Part shown: one piece after another, positions 53,938 to 64,000 of the stretch
Layout: every line of letters starts with the position of its first letter
Numbering within the stretch: position 1 is the first letter of the stretch
DNA from: Hydrogenophaga sp. IBVHS1
Lineage (GTDB): Bacteria > Pseudomonadota > Gammaproteobacteria > Burkholderiales > Burkholderiaceae_C
Direction of reading: 5' to 3'
Length of the DNA: 64,000 nucleotides
NCBI RefSeq assembly: GCF_002127265.1
Contig: NZ_NFUU01000003.1
Span: forward strand, 629,055-693,054
Made by a program: the position numbers and the translations under genes
Notes under the pieces: generated by a model
Told to the model about the DNA's origin: nothing
The model's input: the letters and a program-made list of their open reading frames with translations, nothing else
The model's database searches: none

Positions 53938-54621
53938 ATGGGACAAACGATCAACCTCAAATCGGCCGACGGCTTCACCTTCCCGGCTTACGTCGCCGAA
54001 CCCAGTGGCAAACCGCGCGGGGGTCTGTTGGTGTTGCAGGAGATCTTCGGCGTGAACTCGCACATCCGCTCGGTGGCGGACGGCTACGCGGCCGACGGTT
54101 ATTTCGTCGTGGCACCAGCCACCTTCCACCGCGCCAAGGCCGGCGTCGAGATGGGCTACACCGAGGCCGACATGAACGCAGGCTTCGCGCTCAAGACCGC
54201 GGTGGAAGAACTGCCCGCACCCGGCGTGATGCCCGACATCCAGGCCGCCATTCACCACGCCGCACAAGGTGGCAAGGTCGGCATCGTGGGCTACTGCTGG
54301 GGCGGGTTGCTCACCTGGCGATCAGCCTGCGCGCTCAAGGGCCTTTCGGCCGCCGTGCCCTACTACGGCGGTGGCATGACCACACCGGAAGAGGCCGCAC
54401 GCCAGCCCGGCGTGCCGGTGATGGCGCACTTTGGCAACAAGGACCACTGGATCCCGCTGGACACGGTAGAGGCCTTCAAGAAGACCCATCCCGGCGTGAT
54501 CGTGCACGTGTACGAGGCCAACCACGGCTTCAACTGCGATCAGCGAGGCTCGTACAACGAAGCGGCCGCGAAGCTGGCGCGCGAACGAAGCCTGGCGTTC
54601 TTCGCCCAGCACCTGGGCTGA
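53938..54621 (+). CDS. Dienelactone hydrolase family protein
   Basis: A 227-residue alpha/beta hydrolase. The nucleophile motif is GYCWGG (Cys), with Asp in FGNKDHWIP and His in ANHGFNCD, the Cys-His-Asp triad of dienelactone hydrolase. It has LVLQEIFGVN, the conserved Glu-containing strand. It hydrolyses dienelactones in chlorocatechol pathways or other esters. AACAGGAG precedes the start. It is 34 nt after the isomerase-like gene and 6 nt before the amidohydrolase. Confidence 0.9.
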   Translation: MGQTINLKSADGFTFPAYVAEPSGKPRGGLLVLQEIFGVNSHIRSVADGYAADGYFVVAPATFHRAKAGVEMGYTEADMNAGFALKTAVEELPAPGVMPDIQAAIHHAAQGGKVGIVGYCWGGLLTWRSACALKGLSAAVPYYGGGMTTPEEAARQPGVPVMAHFGNKDHWIPLDTVEAFKKTHPGVIVHVYEANHGFNCDQRGSYNEAAAKLARERSLAFFAQHLG

Positions 54622-54627
54622 ACTCCC

Positions 54628-55530
54628 ATGTGGCGCAGCCTTGTCACGCTGGCGGTTTTCGGGGCTTGTGCAACAGCGTTCGCAGCCGACTACACCGGCC
54701 CGTTGTTCGATGCCCACCTGCACTACAACGACGAAGCTTGCGTGCACGACGCGCCCGCGCCGGGTTGCCCGCACCCCATGGCCGATGTGCTCGACCGGAT
54801 GAAGCGCAACGGCGTGCGCGCCATCGTGGCCAACTCGCGGCCCAACGACGGCACCAAGGCACTGGCCACCGCGCGTGAGCAGACCGCTGCGGCGGGCGTC
54901 ACGGTGGTGCCCTTCGTGCGCCTGTACCGCAACCGCGCCGACTACAGCAACTGGTTCCGCGACCCGAGCATCGTGGAAATGGTGCAGGCCGAACTGGCGC
55001 GCGGAACACCGGCCGGGCCCTACCGAGGCCTGGGCGAGTTCCACCTGTACGACAGCGCCAACGCCAACGGCCCGGTGGCAAAGCAGCTCATGGCGCTGGC
55101 CGAGGAAAAAGACCTGGCGATCCTCGCGCATGTGGACGACGAGGCGATCGACCTGCTGATGGCGAACACGCCATCGAAGGGTCAGAAGATGCGGTTGATC
55201 TGGGCGCACACGGGGATCGGAGGCAGTCCGGTGGCGCGCGTGGACGCGTTGTTCGCGCGTTACCCGAAGCTCATGGGCGAGTTGTCTTACCGCCCGGGCC
55301 TTGTCTGTGGGGACGGCCAGCTATGCCCCGAGTGGCGGGCGCTGCTGCTCAAGTACCCCGATCGCTTCATGATCGGTTCGGACACCTGGGTCAACCAGCG
55401 CTGGCTGTATTACGACGATCTCATGAAGGGCTACCGCGCCTGGCTCGGCGGGTTGCCGGCGGATGTGGCGCGCAAGATTGCATGGGACAACGGCGCTGCG
55501 TTGTTCGGTGTGCCCCGGCCTCGACCCTGA
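54628..55530 (+). CDS. Secreted amidohydrolase-family TIM-barrel hydrolase
   Basis: A 300-residue protein with a signal peptide (cleaved near AFAAD, residue 21). Metal motif FDAHLHYND (His-x-His), AHVDDEA (His) and WAHTGIGG (His) with GSDTW (Asp) define an amidohydrolase/TatD-like metal site. The periplasmic location is unusual for the family. The substrate is unknown. It ends 6 nt from the convergent CorA gene. Confidence 0.82.
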   Translation: MWRSLVTLAVFGACATAFAADYTGPLFDAHLHYNDEACVHDAPAPGCPHPMADVLDRMKRNGVRAIVANSRPNDGTKALATAREQTAAAGVTVVPFVRLYRNRADYSNWFRDPSIVEMVQAELARGTPAGPYRGLGEFHLYDSANANGPVAKQLMALAEEKDLAILAHVDDEAIDLLMANTPSKGQKMRLIWAHTGIGGSPVARVDALFARYPKLMGELSYRPGLVCGDGQLCPEWRALLLKYPDRFMIGSDTWVNQRWLYYDDLMKGYRAWLGGLPADVARKIAWDNGAALFGVPRPRP

Positions 55531-55536
55531 AGGCGT

Positions 55537-56649
55537 TCAGCGCCCTGACGTGCGCACCAGGTAGCGCTTGCGCCAGAAAAGGATGCCCAGCACTGCGGCA
55601 GTGAGGACCATCGAGCCGATCGCCCACCAGAAGCCGGTCTGCTGGTGAAGCAGCGGAATGAACTGGAAGTTCATGCCGAAGATGCCGGCGATCAGGTTCA
55701 GTGGCAGGAAGATGGCGGTGAGCGCCGTGAGCGTGCGCATGATGTCGTTGGTTCGGTTGCTCTGCGCGGAAAAATGCATCTGCACGGCCGTTTCAGCGTT
55801 CTGCTCCAGACGCCGCACATGGTGCACCACGCGCTCGATGTGTTCGAGCACGTCGCGAGAGCGCACCTTGAGCAATTCAAGCCCGCGCTGGCCGCCGATC
55901 GATTCGTTCGGTTCCCAGGTGGCCAGGGCCTCGATCCAGTCCTGGATGGCCGAGCGCTGGTCTTCGCAGATCTCGTCGAGCTGGTGCAGCGAGATGCGTG
56001 CGTCCAGCAGTGAGCCCCAGTTGCTGAAGCGCGCCTTGGGTTGCAGCAGCTCGGTCTGCCAGTGGTCGAGCTGACGCGTGAGCTCGCGGCGCAGCGCCAG
56101 ATAGCCATCGACCATCTGGTTCACGATGCGCAGCATCAGGTCGGCCGGACTGGGCGGCAGGTGAACACCGGCCGCGCGTGAAGCCGCGGTGGCCGCCGAC
56201 ATCAGGCGGGTGGCGTAGTGCTCCAGCGCCTGGCAGCCAACGGGATGCACGGTGAGCAACACGCGGTCGAACACCGCAAACCCCACCGGACTGGTGTCGA
56301 TGCGGCGCAGCACCGGCGGGCCGCCGCGCTTTGTGGTTTGCGTGAGCATCTCACCAGGGTGGGCCAGGTCGGTCTCGCTGTGCCCGGCGGCCAGCCGGCG
56401 AAACACCAGGATGTCGTATTGCGAGGTGTAGTCGTAATGCGAGGGCAACTGGTTGTTCAGCAGATCGGAGATGTGGAGATCCACCAGCGTCATGCCACAC
56501 AGCACCTGCAGGGTGGATTGCACCGCACCTTGCTCCAGCTCGAACTCGCGTCGCCCGCAGGCAATCCACACATAGCCCTTTTCGGGCAGCACCATGGGCA
56601 GGGTGGCGGACTCGCTGACCGCGGTCGGCAGGATGTGGAAGACGCGCAT
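55537..56649 (-). CDS. CorA-family magnesium/divalent cation transporter
   Basis: A 370-residue protein with a long cytoplasmic helical domain and two C-terminal helices. The GMN signature (GIFGMNFQFIPLLHQQTGFW in part) sits between them. TALTAIFLPLNLIAGIFGMN matches CorA/ZntB transporters. Ion selectivity (Mg, Co, Ni or Zn) cannot be read with confidence. It lies 10 nt downstream of hemB. Confidence 0.9.
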   Translation of the reverse strand: MRVFHILPTAVSESATLPMVLPEKGYVWIACGRREFELEQGAVQSTLQVLCGMTLVDLHISDLLNNQLPSHYDYTSQYDILVFRRLAAGHSETDLAHPGEMLTQTTKRGGPPVLRRIDTSPVGFAVFDRVLLTVHPVGCQALEHYATRLMSAATAASRAAGVHLPPSPADLMLRIVNQMVDGYLALRRELTRQLDHWQTELLQPKARFSNWGSLLDARISLHQLDEICEDQRSAIQDWIEALATWEPNESIGGQRGLELLKVRSRDVLEHIERVVHHVRRLEQNAETAVQMHFSAQSNRTNDIMRTLTALTAIFLPLNLIAGIFGMNFQFIPLLHQQTGFWWAIGSMVLTAAVLGILFWRKRYLVRTSGR

Positions 56650-56659
56650 GGGGAAGAGC

Positions 56660-58985
<2,326 letters not shown>

Positions 58986-59020
58986 TTCTTTTAGCTACTG
59001 CAAAAACACAACTGAAGCAA

Positions 59021-59034
59021 TGTCAGATCTGACA
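59021..59034. promoter_or_regulatory. 14-bp perfect palindrome TGTCAGATCTGACA
   Basis: The palindrome lies 7 bp upstream of the candidate -35 of the small RNA and 36 bp after the previous stop codon. Its symmetry and ATCT core resemble binding sites of LuxR-type regulators (lux/las/cep boxes), though other dimeric regulators are equally possible. Confidence 0.5.
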
Positions 59035-59040
59035 GGTTGC

Positions 59041-59069
59041 TTGGGTTTTCAGCACATTTCGTGTACCAT
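59041..59069 (+). promoter_or_regulatory. Candidate sigma-70 promoter for small RNA/hemJ region
   Basis: TTGGGT (59041-59046) and TACCAT (59064-59069) are separated by exactly 17 bp. Transcription would begin near 59076 and give an RNA ending at the terminator at 59179. Confidence 0.5.
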
Positions 59070-59075
59070 TTCAGT

Positions 59076-59179
59076 GGGCCGTCGCAAGGCGGTTCCCCGC
59101 TTTTCCTCCCTGAGCGGGTGCCTTAGTGTGTGACAGCAAAAAGGCTTCCTGACCCGGCCCGAAAGGCCGGGTTTTTTTT
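59076..59179 (+). ncRNA. Candidate small RNA with C-rich loop and intrinsic terminator
   Basis: Between the candidate promoter and a strong terminator lies about 104 nt with no good ORF. It contains a 6-bp hairpin (59096-59101 with 59113-59118) whose 11-nt loop holds CCTCCCT, complementary to Shine-Dalgarno sequences, a design used by several betaproteobacterial and alphaproteobacterial trans-acting RNAs. The 3' end is a typical terminator with eight Ts. It could also be a leader attenuator for hemJ, but the terminator lies 59 nt before that start codon and no antiterminator form is obvious. Confidence 0.55.
59153..59179 (+). terminator. Rho-independent terminator
   Basis: CCCGGCC (59153-59159) pairs with GGCCGGG (59165-59171) around a 5-nt loop, followed by eight Ts (59172-59179). 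This is the clearest intrinsic terminator in the window. Confidence 0.9.
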
Positions 59180-59238
59180 GGCCGCCCGGTTTTTGCGGGT
59201 GCGCCGCCAACGGCCAGAGGCAGGGCTACACTGCCACG

Positions 59239-59667
59239 ATGCTCTGGGTCAAATCCTTCCACATCGTCTTCGTGGTCAGCTGGTTCGCCGGCCTTTTCTA
59301 CCTGCCGCGCATCTTCGTGAATCTGGCCATGGTGCCACCGGAGAGCGTTGCCGAACGTGAGCGCTTGCTTGTCATGGCGCGCAAGCTCATGCGCTTCACC
59401 CACATCCTTGCCGTGCCCGCTCTGGCCCTGGGCCTGTGGCTCTGGTTGGGCTACGGCATCGGCAAAGGCCCCGGCAATGGCTGGATGCATGCCAAGCTGG
59501 CGTTCGTGCTGCTTATCCTGGGTTACCACCATGCTTGTGTTGGCCTGTTGCGCCGCTTCGAGCAGGGTGGCAACCGCCGCAGCCATGTCTGGTACCGCTG
59601 GTTCAACGAAGCGCCCGTTGTCCTGCTGGTCGTGGTCGTGGTGCTGGTGGTCGTCAAGCCCTTCTGA
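59239..59667 (+). CDS. hemJ: HemJ-type protoporphyrinogen IX oxidase (CopD/UPF0093 family)
   Basis: A 142-residue membrane protein with four helices. KSFHIVFVVSWFAGLFYLPRIFVN (with a conserved His in the first helix) and KLMRFTHILAVPALALGLWLW match HemJ. It oxidises protoporphyrinogen IX to protoporphyrin IX in many proteobacteria. The neighbourhood of hemB supports a heme role. It follows the terminator by 59 nt, so it needs its own promoter or read-through. Confidence 0.85.
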   Translation: MLWVKSFHIVFVVSWFAGLFYLPRIFVNLAMVPPESVAERERLLVMARKLMRFTHILAVPALALGLWLWLGYGIGKGPGNGWMHAKLAFVLLILGYHHACVGLLRRFEQGGNRRSHVWYRWFNEAPVVLLVVVVVLVVVKPF

Positions 59668-59684
59668 CAGCGGGTCCCGGCGCC

Positions 59685-60788
59685 TTGAACACCCGCTCTT
59701 CCGCCTGGCCGCTTTCGTTGCTGTTCGTCGGGCTGGTGCTGTACGCCAGCCTGTATCCCTTCACGGGCTGGCGCGTTCAGGGCGTGTCGCCGTTCGCGTA
59801 CCTGCTGGCGCCCTTGCCTCAGTACTGGACAGGCTTTGACGTTGCTTCCAACCTGCTCGGCTATGCGCCGCTGGGCTTCCTGCTCACCATGGCCATGTGG
59901 CGCTCGGGCTGGGGAAAGTGGACCTGGCCGATGGCGCTCGGCTTGCCCGTGCTGCTCTCGCTGGCGGTAGAAACCGCGCAGACCTACCTCCCCATGCGTG
60001 TGCCCTCCAATGTCGATCTGGCGTTGAACGCCACCGGGGTCCTGATAGGCGCGGTGATTGCCCGGGCGCTGGAGCGGCTGGGCGTGCTGCGCCGCTGGAG
60101 CCAGTTCCGGGAGGACTGGTTCGAACCCACCACGCACGGCAGCATCGTGCTGCTGGCGCTGTGGCCGTTTGCCCTGCTGTATCCGCTGTCGGTGCCTTTT
60201 GGTCTGGGGCAGGTCTGGGATCGGGTCGAAGCAGGCATGCTGGAATTGCTCGACGAGACGCCCTTTCTGGCCTGGGTTCCCGTGCGGCTGGAGTTGCCGC
60301 TTCCGTTGAGTCCCTTGTCCGAGGCTTTCTGCATTGCCTTGTGTCTGCTGGCGCCACTGCTCATGGGCTTGGGGGAGATGCGGTCGGTGGCCCGGCGCGC
60401 CGTTTTCCTGATCATGTTGTTCCTCTGTGCCATGGGCGCTGCGGGTTTGTCGGCCGCACTCACCTACGGCCCGACCCACGCCTGGGCCTGGCTGAATCCG
60501 CAAGCCGAGCTGGGCATGGGCCTGGCGCTGGTGCTGGGCCTTATGGCCCTCTGGCTGCCTCGGCGGCTGTGCCACGTGCTGATGCTGCTGTGTCTGGCGG
60601 TGTCGCTGACGCTGCTCAACAGCGCGTCCGATAGCCCGTATTTCGCGCAGTCGCTGGAGGTGTGGGAACAGGGGCGGTTCATCCGGTTCCACGGGCTCTC
60701 GCAGTGGCTCGGCTGGTTGTGGCCCTTTGCCGCCTTGTGGTTCGGCCTGCGCGCCGTGGCAAGGCCGCCTCGCGGCGGCGCGGCCTAG
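59685..60788 (+). CDS. VanZ-family membrane protein
   Basis: A 367-residue polytopic protein with about ten helices. The VanZ core is near the N-terminus: LYASLYPFTGW, NLLGYAPLGFLL and LAVETAQTYLPMRVPSNVDLALNATG. The second half adds further helices of unknown role. No ATG is available at the conserved start, so I propose TTG at 59685 (reads MNTRSSAWPLSLLF), 17 nt after the hemJ stop. VanZ relatives are linked to cell-envelope stress and glycopeptide tolerance, but this is not proven for such long forms. Confidence 0.78.
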   Translation: MNTRSSAWPLSLLFVGLVLYASLYPFTGWRVQGVSPFAYLLAPLPQYWTGFDVASNLLGYAPLGFLLTMAMWRSGWGKWTWPMALGLPVLLSLAVETAQTYLPMRVPSNVDLALNATGVLIGAVIARALERLGVLRRWSQFREDWFEPTTHGSIVLLALWPFALLYPLSVPFGLGQVWDRVEAGMLELLDETPFLAWVPVRLELPLPLSPLSEAFCIALCLLAPLLMGLGEMRSVARRAVFLIMLFLCAMGAAGLSAALTYGPTHAWAWLNPQAELGMGLALVLGLMALWLPRRLCHVLMLLCLAVSLTLLNSASDSPYFAQSLEVWEQGRFIRFHGLSQWLGWLWPFAALWFGLRAVARPPRGGAA

Positions 60789-60798
60789 AATCCCCGGC

Positions 60799-61137
60799 AT
60801 GAGCGACAACAAGTCTTATTACGAACGGCACATCTTCTTCTGCCTGAACCAGCGCGCAAACGGTGAGGCCTGCTGCGCCGACCACAAGGCGCAGGCTGCG
60901 TTCGACCGCTGCAAATCGCAGGCCAAGGCACATGGCCTGCTCGGGGTGGGCAAGGTGCGCGTGAACAAGGCCGGCTGCCTTGATCGCTGCGCCGGTGGAC
61001 CGATTGCCGTGGTGTATCCCGAAGCGGTCTGGTACAGCTACGTCGACGAGCACGACATCGACGAGATCGTCCAGTCTCATCTGCGCGATGGTGTCGTGGT
61101 CGAGCGACTGGTCACTCCGCCCGACGTGGGACGGTGA
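60799..61137 (+). CDS. Thioredoxin-like [2Fe-2S] ferredoxin protein
   Basis: A 112-residue protein with cysteines at FFCLNQ, EACC and AGCLDRCAGGP, the spacing of thioredoxin-fold [2Fe-2S] ferredoxins (NuoE/HoxE-like C-terminal proteins). It has IAVVYPEAVWYSYVDEHDIDEIV at the end, the typical dimer side. It probably transfers electrons in the cytoplasm; partner unknown. The start at 60799 follows 10 nt after the VanZ stop. Confidence 0.88.
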   Translation: MSDNKSYYERHIFFCLNQRANGEACCADHKAQAAFDRCKSQAKAHGLLGVGKVRVNKAGCLDRCAGGPIAVVYPEAVWYSYVDEHDIDEIVQSHLRDGVVVERLVTPPDVGR

Positions 61138-61156
61138 AGGGGGCTGGCGTTTCTTC

Positions 61157-61780
61157 ATGAATGCACAGACCGAAAGCCTGCTGCTCGCCGGCCCTGAGGG
61201 TCAACTGGAAGTGGCGATTGACCGCCCGACCGATTCCCCGCGTGGCACGGCGGTCATCGCGCATCCCCACCCCCTGCATGGCGGGACCCTGACCAACAAG
61301 GTGGTTCAGACACTGGCGCGTGCGTGCGTTCTCGATGGCTGGACCGCCGTGCGGTTCAACTTTCGGGGCGTGGGCAGCAGCGAAGGCAGCTACGACGAGG
61401 GTCGTGGCGAACTTGACGACCTTCTGGCCGTGGTGGAGGCGCTGGCCCCAGATGGAGCCCTGTGCCTGGCGGGGTTCTCGTTTGGCGCCTTCGTCACCAC
61501 CCACGCGGTGCAGCGCCTGCACGCAAAGCGCGACCTTCAACGCGTCGTGCTGGTCGGCACGGCCACGAGCCGTTTCGACGCCGCACAGGTTCCAGCGGAA
61601 CTCCACGGAAGAACCCTGGTCGTTCATGGCGAGCAGGACGACACCGTGCCGTTGTCGGCGGTGATGGACTGGGCAAGGCCCCAGGTGTTGCCGGTGCTGG
61701 TGGTGCCCGGAGGCGGACACTTCTTTCATGGTCAGTTGCCCCTGTTGCGGGAACTGGTGCTGCGTCACCTGCGCGCATGA
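61157..61780 (+). CDS. Alpha/beta hydrolase (KANL3/Tex30-like, CocE-type fold)
   Basis: A 207-residue hydrolase. Nucleophile elbow GFSFGAF (Ser), acid HGEQDDTVP (Asp) and GGGHFFHG (His) form the triad. HPHPLHGGTLTNKVVQTLARA and NFRGVGSSEGSYDEG are hallmarks of this compact family of unknown substrate. It overlaps the dacA start by 4 nt. Confidence 0.88.
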   Translation: MNAQTESLLLAGPEGQLEVAIDRPTDSPRGTAVIAHPHPLHGGTLTNKVVQTLARACVLDGWTAVRFNFRGVGSSEGSYDEGRGELDDLLAVVEALAPDGALCLAGFSFGAFVTTHAVQRLHAKRDLQRVVLVGTATSRFDAAQVPAELHGRTLVVHGEQDDTVPLSAVMDWARPQVLPVLVVPGGGHFFHGQLPLLRELVLRHLRA

Positions 61781-63009
61781 AGGCGCTGCGGGCCATTTTG
61801 TTTTCCCACTTTTTCGAGGACCGGATCTTGTTGCGTCGCTTTTTCTCCCGATTCCTGATGTGCTGCCTGACGTTGGGCGCCGTGCTGCCTGCGGCCGCGC
61901 AGATGCCCGTCGCACCTGAAGTGGCCGCCCGTGCCTACCTGTTGCTGGACGTGACCTCCGGGCAGGTGCTGGCCGCCAAGGAGGCCGACCAACCGGTGGA
62001 GCCCGCCTCGCTCACCAAGCTCATGACGGCCTACCTGGTGTTCGACGCGCTGAAGGCCGGCAAGATCAGTCTCACGCAAACCTTCGGCGTGAGCGAGCGG
62101 GCCTGGAAAATGCCGGGCTCCCGCATGTTCATCGATCCCAAAATGCAGGTGCCGGTGGAAGACCTGATCAAGGGCATGATCGTCCAGTCGGGGAACGATG
62201 CCACCGTGGCACTGGCCGAGGGGGTGGCTGGCTCGGTCGAACGCTTCGTGCAACTCATGAACGAGCAGGGCAAGGTACTTGGGCTCAAGGGCACCAGTTA
62301 CCGCAACCCGGAGGGCCTCACCGAGGCGGGGCACACCACCACCGCACGCGACCTGGCCACGCTGGCCACTCGGCTGATGACCGACTTCCCCCAGTACGTG
62401 CCCTACTACGCAATCCAGCGCTACCGCTACCCGGGAACCCCCGCCACCAACGACACGAACCGGAACCTGCTGCTGTTCCGCGACCCGAGCGTGGACGGCC
62501 TCAAGACCGGGCACACCGATGCCGCCGGTTATTGCCTGGTGGCGACGGCGCGGCGCCAGGTGCCTGGTCTGGGCGAGGGCGCTCAAGGCCAGCGGCGCCT
62601 GCTCAGCGTGGTGCTGGGCGCCACCAGTGAAAACGCCCGGGCTGCGGAGAGTCAGAAACTGCTCAACTGGGGCTACACCGCCTACGAGGCGGTGCGGCTG
62701 TTCCCGGCTGGTGCTCCGGTGGCCACGCCGCGCATCTGGAAAGGCAAAGCCGAGCAGGTGCGCCTGGGCCGGCCTGAAGGCGTGGTGATCTCGGTGCCAG
62801 CAGGCGAAGGATCGAAGTTGAAATCCGAAGTGATCCGGCCGGAACCCCTGGTGGCGCCGCTCACCCGCGGCCAGGCGGTTGGCACCCTCAAGGTCACCCT
62901 GGCCAGCGGCGCTACGGTGGCTGAAATCCCACTCACCGTGATGGACACGGTCGAAGAGAGCGGCGTCTTTGGCCGCGCCTGGGACGCCATTCGCCTCTGG
63001 ATTCAGTGA
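61777..63009 (+). CDS. dacA: D-alanyl-D-alanine carboxypeptidase (PBP5/6 family)
   Basis: A 410-residue penicillin-binding protein that trims peptidoglycan pentapeptides in the periplasm. Active-site motifs are SLTK (78-81), SGN (138-140) and KTG in DGLKTGHTDAAG. The signal peptide ends near AAAQ. The C-terminal beta domain is present, and the final FGRAWDAIRLWIQ is an amphipathic membrane anchor. The ATG at 61777 overlaps the hydrolase stop; an internal ATG at 61858 (MCCLTLG) would give a shorter signal peptide. Confidence 0.95.
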   Translation: MKALRAILFSHFFEDRILLRRFFSRFLMCCLTLGAVLPAAAQMPVAPEVAARAYLLLDVTSGQVLAAKEADQPVEPASLTKLMTAYLVFDALKAGKISLTQTFGVSERAWKMPGSRMFIDPKMQVPVEDLIKGMIVQSGNDATVALAEGVAGSVERFVQLMNEQGKVLGLKGTSYRNPEGLTEAGHTTTARDLATLATRLMTDFPQYVPYYAIQRYRYPGTPATNDTNRNLLLFRDPSVDGLKTGHTDAAGYCLVATARRQVPGLGEGAQGQRRLLSVVLGATSENARAAESQKLLNWGYTAYEAVRLFPAGAPVATPRIWKGKAEQVRLGRPEGVVISVPAGEGSKLKSEVIRPEPLVAPLTRGQAVGTLKVTLASGATVAEIPLTVMDTVEESGVFGRAWDAIRLWIQ

Positions 63010-63037
63010 CCCCGCGTCTACTGACACCCGGGCGCCA

Positions 63038-63066
63038 TTGTCAGAAGTCCATGCCCGTGCTACATT
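63038..63066 (+). promoter_or_regulatory. Strong sigma-70 promoter of the str operon
   Basis: TTGTCA (63038-63043) and TACATT (63061-63066) are separated by exactly 17 bp. The -35 overlaps one arm of an inverted repeat CTGACA (63021-63026)/TGTCAG (63039-63044). Transcription would start near 63073, giving a leader of about 65 nt before rpsL. Confidence 0.75.
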
Positions 63067-63137
63067 AGCGGGCTTTTCGGGTTCTTCCGAAGAGATTTCC
63101 GTTTTCGCCTTTTTCAAACGTTTAGGGACGTTTTTCA

Positions 63138-63515
63138 ATGCCAACCATTAACCAACTCGTGCGCCACGGCCGGGAGGTCGAAAAGACCAAATCCAAGAGC
63201 CCGGCCATGGAGAATTCTCCGCAGCGTCGCGGTGTGTGCACCCGCGTGTACACCACGACCCCCAAGAAGCCCAACTCCGCTCTGCGCAAGGTCGCCAAGG
63301 TGCGCCTGACGAACGGCTTCGAGGTCATCTCTTACATCGGCGGTGAAGGCCACAACCTCCAGGAACACAGCGTCGTGCTGGTTCGCGGTGGTCGTGTCAA
63401 GGATCTGCCCGGTGTGCGTTACCACATCGTGCGCGGTTCGCTCGATCTGCAAGGCGTGAAAGACCGCAAGCAGTCGCGCTCCAAGTACGGCGCCAAGCGT
63501 CCCAAGAAGGCCTGA
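63138..63515 (+). CDS. rpsL: 30S ribosomal protein S12
   Basis: A 125-residue protein of the ribosome decoding centre, with the conserved [20 protein letters not shown] region. Lys43 (PKKPNS) and Lys88 ([13 protein letters not shown]) are wild type, the residues whose change gives streptomycin resistance. It starts the str operon; rpsG follows after 157 bp. Confidence 0.99.
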   Translation: MPTINQLVRHGREVEKTKSKSPAMENSPQRRGVCTRVYTTTPKKPNSALRKVAKVRLTNGFEVISYIGGEGHNLQEHSVVLVRGGRVKDLPGVRYHIVRGSLDLQGVKDRKQSRSKYGAKRPKKA

Positions 63516-63672
63516 TCGGCCCGTGTTCCCGGGGTTTGTGCTGCCAGGCAGGCGGTGCAGGCGCCAAGGCCCACAACACGGAATCGTCCGTGCGGGTCGA
63601 GTAAGTGAGGGCCTTGCATGGCTCTCGCGGTGTCTGAAAAGACGCCAACTGAAGCAATATTGAGGTGTAGAA
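63516..63672 (+). promoter_or_regulatory. rpsL-rpsG intercistronic region, possible S7 autoregulatory site
   Basis: The 157-nt gap is long for a ribosomal operon. In E. coli the S12-S7 intercistronic RNA is the binding site for repressor S7. I see GC-rich inverted segments (for example GGCCCGTG and short GCGGG/CCGC pairings) but could not draw a convincing S7-like structure by eye. Function is suggested only by position and length. Confidence 0.35.
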
Positions 63673-64000
63673 ATGCCACGTCGTCGCGAAGTCCCTAAAC
63701 GTGAAATCCTGCCGGACCCAAAGTTCGGCAATGTCGAGCTCTCCAAGTTCATGAACGTGATCATGGAAGGCGGTAAGAAAGCAGTTGCAGAGCGCATCAT
63801 TTATGGCGCGCTGGAGCAGATCGAGAAGAAGACCGGCAAAGATCCGGTCGAAACTTTCTCGGTGGCCATCAACAATGTCAAGCCCATGGTGGAAGTGAAG
63901 TCCCGCCGCGTGGGTGGCGCCAACTACCAGGTGCCGGTTGAAGTCCGGCCGGTGCGTCGCCTGGCGCTGTCCATGCGCTGGATCAAGGAAGCCGCCCGCA
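63673..64000 (+). CDS. rpsG: 30S ribosomal protein S7 (3' end outside window)
   Basis: The first 109 codons are present: [39 protein letters not shown] and [19 protein letters not shown] match S7, a primary 16S-binding and autoregulatory protein. The gene is truncated by the window end. GAGGTG upstream acts as the ribosome site. Confidence 0.99.
   Translation, partial: MPRRREVPKREILPDPKFGNVELSKFMNVIMEGGKKAVAERIIYGALEQIEKKTGKDPVETFSVAINNVKPMVEVKSRRVGGANYQVPVEVRPVRRLALSMRWIKEAAR

Noticed and set aside
61765..63144. Long minus-strand open frame (459 codons) opposite dacA
   Set aside because: dacA has all PBP motifs on the plus strand; the opposite frame has no recognisable domain.

Overview
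The window is GC-rich bacterial chromosome, about 64 kb, with dense operons and frequent 4-nt ATGA or GTGA overlaps. Gene content (rpsL-rpsG, radA, ilvE, a magnesium-type hemB, hemJ, dacA, a complete meta-cleavage hpa operon, TRAP and VanA-type genes) and the short repeat near 51959-52010 suggest a betaproteobacterium of the Comamonadaceae, perhaps Hydrogenophaga-like. That placement is an inference from gene style, not from a search.

Positions 1-33122 form one large surface-glycan (O-antigen or capsule) locus. From right to left on the minus strand it contains rmlB-D-A-C (dTDP-L-rhamnose); wbpA and wbpB, an OafA-type acyltransferase, then wbpD and wbpE (UDP-2,3-diacetamido-2,3-dideoxy-glucuronate); and a flippase. 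Next comes an oppositely oriented block (12354-22473, plus strand) with a DPM1-like glycosyltransferase, a Wzx flippase, an unusual amidotransferase fused to its own glutaminase, a 1036-residue lipoprotein and a GT-C type membrane protein. The minus strand then resumes with an acetyltransferase, a glycosyltransferase, a Wzy-like polymerase, a WbpG/HisH/HisF-type sugar amidotransferase set, FnlA-FnlB-FnlC (UDP-L-FucNAc), a WbuB-type transferase, a 4-ketoreductase, a PglC-type initiating transferase and the edge of a WbpM-like dehydratase. Read together, this predicts a heteroglycan with rhamnose, a diacetamido-uronic acid, L-FucNAc or its acetamidino form (L-FucNAm), and an initiating 2-acetamido-2,6-dideoxy-hexose.

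Positions 33222-38406 are housekeeping and conserved hypothetical genes: a zinc-finger protein, ilvE, a small membrane protein, radA, a J-domain protein and a flavin oxidoreductase. Positions 38486-46947 hold the homoprotocatechuate (3,4-dihydroxyphenylacetate) meta-cleavage operon, hpaR-G1-G2-E-(24-bp inverted repeat)-D-F-H-I, followed by a class II aldolase and a PanE-like reductase. Positions 46988-55530 are mixed accessory metabolism: a LuxR-type regulator, two lipoproteins, a Rieske oxygenase with a TRAP binding protein, MarC, a MaoC/SDR pair, a DsbA-like isomerase, a dienelactone hydrolase and an amidohydrolase.

Positions 55537-64000 carry a CorA-type transporter, hemB, a degenerate sensor-kinase-like protein, a candidate small RNA with a C-rich loop and strong terminator, hemJ, a VanZ protein, a thioredoxin-like ferredoxin, an alpha/beta hydrolase, dacA, and the start of the str operon (rpsL and partial rpsG). 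No tRNA, rRNA, CRISPR array or intact insertion sequence was seen.
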